A stretch of DNA of 21,424 bases from Gammaproteobacteria bacterium (GTDB lineage: Bacteria; Pseudomonadota; Gammaproteobacteria; Pseudomonadales; M0112). Positions within the stretch are counted from its first letter, which is position 1, and every line of letters starts with the position of its first letter. The stretch covers positions 1-21,424 of the forward strand of contig SBFY01000059.1 of assembly GCA_006227085.1 (NCBI GenBank). The letters run 5' to 3'. The translations under genes were made by a program, and so were the position numbers. This document shows, one piece after another, positions 1 to 5,260 of this stretch. The notes below the pieces were generated by a model. The model was given only the letters and a program-made list of their open reading frames with translations, was not told the origin of the DNA and ran no database searches.

Positions 1-713
1 TTGGGAGCCACCGTTGGTGCAGGAGCGGGTTTAGGCGCCGTGACAACCGGTTTGGGAGCGGCTGCGACGGCAGGCGTCGCAAAGGTTTTAGCTGATGCCC
101 ATGCAGCAATGGCTTCCTTGCGGCCGGTTTCTGGCAGGGTGACATCAAAGCGGTCAACGATGTCACTGTTGGCATCCGTGATGCCCAGCAAATCGCGTGT
201 GAAGTCATTGGAAGGCGATCGTTTACCCAGCCAGCAGCGCAACAGGATATTGAAAAACGCCTCATCCTTGATATGGGCAACTTTCACGTCATTGATACGG
301 ATGCTGATGCCTTGGCCAGGCACCAGGTCAATGCGCAAGGAGTCGCCAAAGTCCAGCTTGTCTTCCAGGATGTTGGAGAATGCCTGCACCTCGTCGGCCA
401 TGGCATTCACCTGGTCCAGCGGGTTATTGATGCTGATGAGCTGCAGCCACATGGTAGCAAAGGCCCGGGAGCGCCAGGATTCTGCCAGGATACGCATTTC
501 CATGCGTTTGGCGCCCGGCATGTTGATGGCCTCATCAGCAGTGCTGGCAGGGCTTTCCAGGAACAGGGCACCAATATAGATTTCTTCTGTCACGGCATAA
601 TGAATGCCGGCGCCATTGAGGCGGAGGTTCGCGCCGTGGCTTGCGCTGCCTAATACCAGCAGGCTGGCCAGTAGCGTGACCAAGGCAGTTTTGTAGTGTG
701 GTATCCGGTGCAT
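1..713 (-). CDS. Exported chalcone-isomerase-like protein (3' part outside window)
   Basis: Read on the minus strand from ATG at 713 (preceded by AGGA about 10 nt upstream), the frame stays open to the window edge, giving about 237 residues with no stop. Residues 1-27 form a Sec-type signal peptide (basic start, hydrophobic core TALVTLLASLLVLG, then SASHGA). The next ~150 residues match the bacterial chalcone-isomerase-like family: an early motif YIGALFLESPA, a middle segment with WLQLISINNP, and a late signature with FFNILLRCWLG and DFTRDLLG. In this family the fold is related to plant chalcone isomerase, but bacterial periplasmic members have no established enzymatic role; some may bind fatty acids. 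After about residue 215 the protein becomes Ala/Pro/Lys-rich (AAPKPVVTAPKPAPAP), a disordered extension not typical of the family, whose end is cut off. The fold is fairly certain, the function unknown. Confidence 0.72.
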   Translation of the reverse strand, partial: MHRIPHYKTALVTLLASLLVLGSASHGANLRLNGAGIHYAVTEEIYIGALFLESPASTADEAINMPGAKRMEMRILAESWRSRAFATMWLQLISINNPLDQVNAMADEVQAFSNILEDKLDFGDSLRIDLVPGQGISIRINDVKVAHIKDEAFFNILLRCWLGKRSPSNDFTRDLLGITDANSDIVDRFDVTLPETGRKEAIAAWASAKTFATPAVAAAPKPVVTAPKPAPAPTVAP

Positions 714-808
714 ATCCAATCCTGGCAGGTGGTCCTGCGCATTGTTATTGTCTTCCGGTGCATCCCCCTGCCTTTACAGGCAGCCGGTGAACGCCTTCAC
801 ATACTACC

Positions 809-837
809 AGACTAGCCCAAAAGCGCCGGGCTGTCAC
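809..837 (-). promoter_or_regulatory. Weak candidate sigma70 promoter for the chalcone-isomerase-like gene
   Basis: On the minus strand GTGACA (837-832) and TAGTCT (814-809) are separated by 17 bp, about 95 nt upstream of the ATG at 713. The -35 matches consensus at 5 of 6 positions, the -10 at only 3. A perfect 6-bp hairpin (768-773 with 778-783, loop 4) lies downstream in the predicted leader. It has no T-tract on the minus strand, so it is not an obvious terminator. No terminator is visible after the transglycosylase, so read-through from proS remains possible. Confidence 0.3.
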
Positions 838-849
838 AGCAAAGGGGGA

Positions 850-1470
850 TTAGAGGTCGCTGGTAAACCAGCGGTCTTTCCAGGCCACCAGTACCCGTTC
901 TGAATACCAGGTCTTGCCCAAACTGCCGTTATAGCGTGCCAGGGCCCTGCCCAGGTGGCCGTTTTCCTTATCAAGGTAATACTTGAGGATATGGCAGCCG
1001 TAGCGCAGGTTGGTGTCCATGTCAGTGAGGTTGTCGTCTGGTCGCCCGATTTCGTATTTCCAGAATGGCATGACCTGCATCAGGCCCTGGGCACCAACCC
1101 GTGAGACGGCATAACGGTCAAAGCGGCTTTCCACTTCGATCACGGCCAGCACCAGGTCGGGTTTCAGGCCGGCCTGGGTGGCTTCCCGGTGCACAGCCTT
1201 GAGGAAGTTGAGACGTTCCTGCGGGTCTGGCAGGAATCGTTGCAGGCGCGTGCTCATGTCGAGTAGCCAGACCTCGGCATGGAAACGGTCTTCAAAGCTG
1301 GTCGCCTGGTTGATGGTGGTGCGCAGGAAGCTGGCGAGCTCCTGCGTTTCGGCTTCGCTGATGGCCGGTTTCTGCACGCCAGCGGCCTGTGTTGCCAATG
1401 ACAAACCCAATGGCAACAGCAGTGCACAGGCGAGTACGCCGTGGCGTATCAGTTGTGCGAAGCCTGGCAT
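850..1470 (-). CDS. Small periplasmic lytic transglycosylase (SLT domain)
   Basis: 206 residues. The N-terminus is a signal peptide (hydrophobic residues 12-28, likely cut near TQA-AG at 30). A VLAC at 12-15 resembles a lipobox, but the hydrophobic run continues past it, so I favour a soluble periplasmic protein. The C-terminal half is a goose-lysozyme-type SLT domain: catalytic Glu114 in VIEVESRFD, the GLMQVMP motif at 129-135, and the late RYNGS at 179-183. Such enzymes cleave the MurNAc-GlcNAc bond of peptidoglycan, forming 1,6-anhydro ends. The first ~100 residues after the signal are short and helical, with no other domain recognised, so this is a minimal family member. The start codon overlaps the last 22 nt of proS, suggesting co-transcription and translational coupling with proS. 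A transglycosylase near proS also occurs in other gammaproteobacteria. The specific MltC/E/F-type class cannot be assigned. Confidence 0.85.
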   Translation of the reverse strand: MPGFAQLIRHGVLACALLLPLGLSLATQAAGVQKPAISEAETQELASFLRTTINQATSFEDRFHAEVWLLDMSTRLQRFLPDPQERLNFLKAVHREATQAGLKPDLVLAVIEVESRFDRYAVSRVGAQGLMQVMPFWKYEIGRPDDNLTDMDTNLRYGCHILKYYLDKENGHLGRALARYNGSLGKTWYSERVLVAWKDRWFTSDL

Positions 1471-3182
1471 GTCACACCCAGTTGTTTCATCAGTGCCTCT
1501 TTGCTGAGGTTCTGGTTGTTGCTGTCACGACGGCCCTTGTACTCATACAGGCCATCGGCCAATCCTTTGTCGCCAACCACCACCCGATGCGGGATGCCGA
1601 TCAGTTCCATGTCGGCAAACTTTACACCGGGACGCTCATTGCGGTCATCCAGCAACACATCCATGCCGGCGGCGGCCAGTTCAGCATACAGGGCGTCGCT
1701 GGCTTCCCGCACGGCATCCGATTTGCTGTAGTTGATGGCGACAATGGCGACGTGGAACGGGGCAATGGCCTCTGGCCAGCAAATCCCGCGTTCATCGTGA
1801 TTCTGCTCAATGGCAGCGGCGACCACGCGGGTGACGCCAATGCCGTAACAGCCCATGGTCACGATACGGCTTTTGCCATTTTCATCCAGCACGCTGGCTT
1901 TCAGGGCATCGCTGTATTTGGTGCCGAGCTGGAAAATATGCCCCACCTCAATGCCACGGCGGATCTGCAGTGTGCCTTGGCCATCCGGGCTGGGGTCACC
2001 AGCCTGGACGTTACGCAAATCAGCCACTTCGGGTTCCGGCAAATCACGAACCCAGTTCACACCGGTGAGATGGAAGCCGTCTTCATTGGCGCCGCAGGCG
2101 AAATCTGCCAGCACGAGGGCGCTGCGGTCAGCAATGACCGGGATCGGTAATCCCAGTGGCCCGATGGAACCCGGCTTGCAGCCGAGTGTCTTGATGATCG
2201 CTTCATCCGATGCCATTTGCAGCGGGGCGGCCACCAAGGGATGTTTTTCAGCTTTGATCTCATTGAGTTCGTGATCGCCGCGCAAGACCAATGCCACCAG
2301 GCTGGATTGGCCACTGGCGTCTTCAGCGCCTTGCACGATCAGGGTCTTCAGCAGCTGTTGTGGTGGCATCGAGAGTGCCTTCGAGACCGCTTCAATGCTG
2401 TGCTGGCCAGGGGTCGCCACCTTGTGCATGGACTGCGACGCTGCAGGACGCGGGCTGGAAGGTGCGACGGCCTCGGCCAGTTCCACATTGGCCGCGTAAT
2501 CGCTGGTGTCACTGAAGGCGATGTCATCTTCACCGGAATCGGCCAACACATGGAATTCGTGTGAGGCATTACCACCAATGCTGCCGGTGTCAGCGATCAC
2601 CGGGCGGAAGTCCAGCCCAAGACGGGTAAAGATGGCGCTGTAGGCGTCATACATACAGCTATAGGTTTGCTGCAGGCAGCTGGCATCCATATGGAAGGAG
2701 TACGCGTCCTTCATGATGAACTCACGTGAGCGCATCACCCCGAAGCGGGGGCGGATTTCATCACGGAACTTGGTCTGGATCTGGTAGAGGTTCGCAGGCA
2801 GGCTCTTGTAGCTCTGGATTTCCTGGCGCACCAGGTCGGTGATGACTTCTTCATGGGTGGGGCCAAGACAGAAGCCGCGATCATGACGGTCCGTGATGCG
2901 CAGCAATTCCGGGCCATAGGCGCCCCACCGGCCGGATTCTTCCCAGAGCTCGGCCGGTTGTACGACGGGCATCAGGACTTCCTGCGCACCTGCGCGGTTC
3001 ATTTCCTCGCGGATGATGGCTTCAACCTTGCGCAGGACTTTCAGGCCAACGGGTAACCAGGTGTAGAGGCCAGACGCCAGTTTGCGGATCAGGCCTGCCC
3101 GCAGCATTAACTGGTGGCTGATGACTTCGGCATCGGCAGGGGTTTCCCGGAGGGTGGGCAGAAGCAATTGGGATGCGCGCAT
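1449..3182 (-). CDS. proS: Prolyl-tRNA synthetase, bacterial type with editing domain
   Basis: 577 residues from ATG 3182, close to the 572 of the E. coli enzyme. It charges tRNA-Pro with proline in the cytosol. The start MRASQLLLPTLRETPADAE is the conserved N-terminus and has AGGA at 3192-3189, 6 nt before the ATG; the same frame is open to 3500, but that extension crosses the divergent HIT gene. The class II core shows motif 1 around 55-80, motif 2 at about 136-160 (KFRDEIRPRFG, REFIMKDAYSFH) and motif 3 at 444-458 (GCYGIGVTRVVAAA). Residues ~225-395 are the YbaK-like INS domain that deacylates mischarged Ala-tRNA-Pro (GDHELNEIKAEK, KPGSIGPLGL). Residues ~475-570 are the anticodon-binding domain (DVLLDDRNERPGVKFADMEL). 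All expected domains are present. The 3' end overlaps the transglycosylase gene. Confidence 0.97.
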   Translation of the reverse strand: MRASQLLLPTLRETPADAEVISHQLMLRAGLIRKLASGLYTWLPVGLKVLRKVEAIIREEMNRAGAQEVLMPVVQPAELWEESGRWGAYGPELLRITDRHDRGFCLGPTHEEVITDLVRQEIQSYKSLPANLYQIQTKFRDEIRPRFGVMRSREFIMKDAYSFHMDASCLQQTYSCMYDAYSAIFTRLGLDFRPVIADTGSIGGNASHEFHVLADSGEDDIAFSDTSDYAANVELAEAVAPSSPRPAASQSMHKVATPGQHSIEAVSKALSMPPQQLLKTLIVQGAEDASGQSSLVALVLRGDHELNEIKAEKHPLVAAPLQMASDEAIIKTLGCKPGSIGPLGLPIPVIADRSALVLADFACGANEDGFHLTGVNWVRDLPEPEVADLRNVQAGDPSPDGQGTLQIRRGIEVGHIFQLGTKYSDALKASVLDENGKSRIVTMGCYGIGVTRVVAAAIEQNHDERGICWPEAIAPFHVAIVAINYSKSDAVREASDALYAELAAAGMDVLLDDRNERPGVKFADMELIGIPHRVVVGDKGLADGLYEYKGRRDSNNQNLSKEALMKQLGVTCQASHN

Positions 3183-3231
3183 GATGGGTCCTGGGGTTAA
3201 ATGGCTTTGGCCATGGATAATGGATGCCGGC

Positions 3232-3260
3232 ATTTTACGGTTGCCGCTGCAGCGAAACAA
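3232..3260 (-). promoter_or_regulatory. Candidate sigma70 promoter for proS
   Basis: On the minus strand TTGTTT (3260-3255) is followed after exactly 17 bp by TAAAAT (3237-3232). Transcription would start near 3225, giving a leader of about 43 nt to the proS ATG. Its -35 end lies next to the Shine-Dalgarno of the divergent HIT gene. For the HIT gene itself only a -10-like GATAAT near 3215 without a good -35 is visible. Inferred from consensus only. Confidence 0.5.
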
Positions 3261-3274
3261 ACAGGAGAGTCCCA

Positions 3275-3688
3275 ATGGCATTTGAATTACACCCGCGCCT
3301 GGCCGCGGATGGCTTGTGGGTTGGTGATTGGCCGTTGTCACGGGTGTTGCTGATGAATGATGCCCATTACCCGTGGTGCATCCTGGTGCCCCGGCGTGAG
3401 GGTAGCAGGGATATCCATCACCTGGGGCAGGCTGACCGCTTGCAGTTGCTGGCAGAGTCATGCCAACTCTCGGAAGCGATGGAACAGCTGTTCCGCCCAT
3501 TCAAGATGAACGTGGCTGCGCTGGGCAATGTCGTGCCGCAGCTGCATGTCCACCATATCGCCCGCTTTGAGGGTGATCCGGCCTGGCCGGGTCCGGTTTG
3601 GGGCAAGTTGCCTGCACAGCCTTACCTGCCAACCGCTGCGGAAGAACGGATTGTCTTGTTGCGGCAGGCACTGGGTTTGGCGGGGTAG
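3275..3688 (+). CDS. HIT-family nucleotide-binding protein
   Basis: 137 residues from ATG 3275, chosen because AGGAG (3263-3267) sits 7 nt upstream and family homology starts at MAFELHPRL. An in-frame ATG at 3224 would add 17 unsupported residues. The protein is a histidine-triad domain throughout: the N-terminal strand pair (LLMNDAHYPWCILVPR, 25-40), a helix (50-75), and the active-site region NVVPQLHVHHIARF with His91, His93 and His94 followed by DPAWPGPVWG, which defines a proteobacterial branch of the family. HIT proteins bind nucleoside phosphates and hydrolyse or transfer nucleotidyl groups; the substrate of this branch is not known to me. In many relatives the fourth motif position is Val rather than His, so His94 is a small deviation. 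The gene is divergent from proS and ends about 50 nt before a bidirectional terminator, so it is probably monocistronic. Confidence 0.85.
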   Translation: MAFELHPRLAADGLWVGDWPLSRVLLMNDAHYPWCILVPRREGSRDIHHLGQADRLQLLAESCQLSEAMEQLFRPFKMNVAALGNVVPQLHVHHIARFEGDPAWPGPVWGKLPAQPYLPTAAEERIVLLRQALGLAG

Positions 3689-3740
3689 CTCGCAGCGAGG
3701 GATGTCACCGGGTCTGGCATTCCTGGTGTACCCCAAAAAG

Positions 3741-3768
3741 AAAAGGCCAGTCCGGGGACTGGCCTTTT
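3741..3768. terminator. Bidirectional intrinsic terminator
   Basis: AAAAGGCCAGTCC (3741-3753) and its exact reverse complement (3756-3768) form a hairpin whose outer part is A-rich on the left and T-rich on the right. It can therefore stop transcription of the HIT gene (plus) and of the convergent HU-like gene (minus). The inner C-G pairs would open to form the loop. Confidence 0.85.
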
Positions 3769-3791
3769 CATGAAGGGAGCTGACTGACGAA

Positions 3792-4223
3792 TCAGTTAGC
3801 CATTTCCTTCAGCTTCTTCAGTGCACGAACGGTAACCTTCACTGAAGCCGGACGAGCTTTGATCATCATCGGCTCCTTGGTGAATGGGTTCACACCCATT
3901 TTGGCTTTCCGTGCAGGCACTTTACGCGTGGTCACTTTCAGCAAGCCTGGCAGCACGAACTCACCGCAAGCGCGGGCAGATACGTGACGCTCGATGACGC
4001 TGGTCAAAGACTCCAGCACATCGTTGACTTGCTTCTTGCCCAGACCGGTATCGGTAGCGATTTCGTTAACGATCTGGGACTTGGAGTAGCGATCCTTCAC
4101 AGGAGCGCCGGCTTTCTTGGCAGCCGGGGCAGCTTTCTTGGCGGATGCCTTTTTAGCTGCTGGCTTCTTTACTGCTTTCTTGGCTGCCTTCTTGGCGGCT
4201 GGCTTTTTCTTAGCCTTCTTCAT
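3792..4223 (-). CDS. HU/IHF-fold DNA-binding protein with H1-like Lys/Ala N-terminal tail
   Basis: 143 residues in two parts. Residues 1-43 are almost only Lys, Ala and Pro (KKPAAKK-type units), like the basic tail of eukaryotic H1. Residues 46-143 are an HU/IHF-family domain: helices from SKSQIVNEIATDTG through VNDVLESLTSVIERH, then sheet and the DNA-binding beta-arm (about 100-128) with GVNPFTKEPMMIKARPA, where Pro113 corresponds to the proline that HU and IHF intercalate into bent DNA. The family binds and bends DNA in the nucleoid as a dimer; the tail probably adds non-specific charge-based binding or compaction. Canonical HU is about 90 residues, so the tail is a real extension. The start lies 3 bp after the stop of the upstream H1-like gene, with AGGGG inside that gene as ribosome site, so the two should be one transcript. 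It is not a canonical hupA, hupB, ihfA or ihfB. Confidence 0.85.
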   Translation of the reverse strand: MKKAKKKPAAKKAAKKAVKKPAAKKASAKKAAPAAKKAGAPVKDRYSKSQIVNEIATDTGLGKKQVNDVLESLTSVIERHVSARACGEFVLPGLLKVTTRKVPARKAKMGVNPFTKEPMMIKARPASVKVTVRALKKLKEMAN

Positions 4224-4226
4224 CGC

Positions 4227-4574
4227 TTAAGCCCCTTTCTTGGCGGTTTTGCGCTTGGCTTTACGCTTGGCCGGTGCCTTTTTGGCAGCTGCTGGAGCTG
4301 CTTTCTTGGCGGTCTTGCGCTTGGCTTTACGCTTGGCGGGGGCTTTCTTGGCTGCTTTCTTCGCTACGCGCTTCTTGGCAGCTTTTTTCTTGGCAGGCGC
4401 CTTTTTCGCTTTACGCTTGGCAGGTGCCTTTTTGGCTTTGCGCTTGGCCGGGGACTTCTTGGCTACGCGCTTCTTGGCGGTGGTTTTCTTCGCTGCTACT
4501 TTTTTCTTAGCAGCTTTTTTCTTCGGAGCAGCTTTTTTAGCTGCGGCTTTTTTTGCAGTTTTACGAGCGGCCAT
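4227..4574 (-). CDS. Histone H1-like, Lys/Ala-rich nucleoid protein
   Basis: 115 residues, nearly all Lys, Ala, Arg, Pro and Thr, with no acidic residue and no folded domain. The repeats are of the AKKAPAKRKAKR type: 9-residue units at about 42-66 and a 22-residue unit repeated near the C-terminus (KAPAKRKAKRKTAKK at 77-91 and 99-113). The ATG has AAGGA 8 nt upstream. Composition matches the bacterial H1-like group (AlgP of Pseudomonas, BpH1, the HctB type), which bind DNA non-specifically through charge; in Pseudomonas AlgP has been tied to alginate regulation. A family name cannot be given from low-complexity sequence alone. The antisense frames over this gene are also open, but only because of the biased codons. 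It precedes and is probably co-transcribed with the HU-like gene. Confidence 0.8.
   Translation of the reverse strand: MAARKTAKKAAAKKAAPKKKAAKKKVAAKKTTAKKRVAKKSPAKRKAKKAPAKRKAKKAPAKKKAAKKRVAKKAAKKAPAKRKAKRKTAKKAAPAAAKKAPAKRKAKRKTAKKGA
4235..4352 (-). repeat. 66-bp (22-codon) tandem repeat inside the H1-like gene
   Basis: The segment starting CTTTCTTGGCGGT at 4235 recurs at 4301 with a 66-bp offset and few mismatches over about 52 bp, encoding the two KAPAKRKAKRKTAKK blocks. Being in-frame, gain or loss of a unit changes tail length without a frameshift. Confidence 0.8.
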
Positions 4575-4677
4575 GTGATTTCCTTATGATTGTTGAACAT
4601 TGGTGTTCACATCTCACCCTGAGCTCAGGGGCCTGTTACAGCACTGTGCAAGCACAAATACAGCAACAGGTAAGCTA

Positions 4678-4706
4678 TATATAAAGCATTAAAACCAATT
4701 GGGCAA
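4678..4706 (-). promoter_or_regulatory. Candidate sigma70 promoter for the H1-like/HU-like operon
   Basis: On the minus strand TTGCCC (4706-4701), a 17-bp A/T-rich spacer and TATATA (4683-4678). The start would be near 4670, giving a leader of about 95 nt that includes the palindrome at 4617-4630. Confidence 0.55.
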
Positions 4707-4834
4707 GCAGAGAAATCGCTTTTTTTCAAGGCTCGTTTGCCGGTTTCCCGGCGCCGTTTTCCGAAGTGGTTCCAATGCAGTGGCTCGTGACGTTCCCTGG
4801 TCATCGATCCGCGTGCTGCAAAAACGGTTTTAGC

Positions 4835-4864
4835 CTGCTTTTTACGGGGTTTTTAAGTTATACT
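4835..4864 (+). promoter_or_regulatory. Candidate promoter for fmdB-aspS
   Basis: A good -10 element TATACT (4859-4864, within GTTATACT) lies 66 nt upstream of the fmdB ATG. The -35 side (CTGCTT/TGCTTT at 17-18 bp) is poor, so an activator or T-tract contacts may be needed if this is the true promoter. Confidence 0.42.
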
Positions 4865-4930
4865 GCGCGCTCGCGTTTACCCCGGTTTTTGAGTCTTGCC
4901 GGCACGGCCGGTCAAGGTGGTGGAGTCATC

Positions 4931-5206
4931 ATGCCGATTTACGAATACCGTTGTGAGGCCTGCGAAGGTCACCATGAAGCCCTGCAAAAGCTCTCCGATG
5001 CACCGTTGGTGCGTTGCCCGCACTGCGGCAAGGACGGTTTGAAGCGCCAGGTATCGGCACCCGGTTTCCGTCTCAAGGGTGGCGGTTGGTACGAAACTGA
5101 TTTCAAATCCAGCCAGCGCAAGAACCTGGCCGGTGATGCATCCGGCGGTTCGGGCAAGGGCGACAGTGCGAGCGCTGGCAGTCCGGCAACGGCGGCAGGG
5201 GAGTAA
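4931..5206 (+). CDS. FmdB-type zinc-ribbon protein
   Basis: 91 residues from ATG 4931, with GGTGGAG about 6 nt upstream; homology starts exactly at MPIYEYRCEACE. The N-terminal half is the FmdB/CxxC zinc ribbon, with Cys8, Cys11, Cys29 and Cys32 (CEAC, CPHC) as the metal ligands. Then comes the family's typical VSAPGFRLKGGGWYETDFK segment (about 41-60) and a Gly/Ser/Ala-rich disordered tail. Members are named after a putative regulator of the Methylophilus formamidase locus, but the general role is unknown. A copy just upstream of aspS is conserved in many proteobacteria; here it is 54 bp upstream and surely in the same transcript, which hints at a link to translation rather than amide metabolism. 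The frame is open upstream to 4766, but those residues have no family support. Confidence 0.88.
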   Translation: MPIYEYRCEACEGHHEALQKLSDAPLVRCPHCGKDGLKRQVSAPGFRLKGGGWYETDFKSSQRKNLAGDASGGSGKGDSASAGSPATAAGE

Positions 5207-5260
5207 GGGCGGAGCTGTTTTTCCGCGGTTTTTCAACGATTCTGGATTCAGGAACACGAC

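Larger units (their letters stand above)
4575..4930. other. 356-bp gene-free divergent promoter region
   Basis: No convincing ORF on either strand. It separates the minus-strand nucleoid genes from the plus-strand fmdB-aspS run. Besides the promoters listed separately, the nucleoid-gene leader holds two inverted repeats: TGAACA/TGTTCA (4594-4609, loop TTGG) and the perfect 14-bp palindrome CCCTGAGCTCAGGG (4617-4630). A third hairpin, GCCGG/CCGGC with a 4-nt loop, lies at 4739-4752. The palindromes could act as operators or leader structures; no known binding-site consensus is recognised. Confidence 0.6.

Noticed and set aside
768..783. Hairpin CTGCCT-TTAC-AGGCAG as terminator after the transglycosylase gene
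   Set aside because: Stem is only 6 bp and no T-run follows on the minus strand.
1389..2150. 253-residue plus-strand frame opposite proS
   Set aside because: Antisense shadow of proS with no domain and no ribosome site.
3183..3500. Upstream in-frame extension of proS by 106 codons
   Set aside because: It overlaps the divergent HIT gene, has no family similarity, and the conserved N-terminus plus ribosome site fix the start at 3182.
3984..4589. Long Leu/Phe/Gly-rich plus-strand frame opposite the nucleoid genes
   Set aside because: It is the antisense reading of Lys/Ala-rich codons (AAG/GCC read as CTT/GGC), low complexity with no ribosome site.
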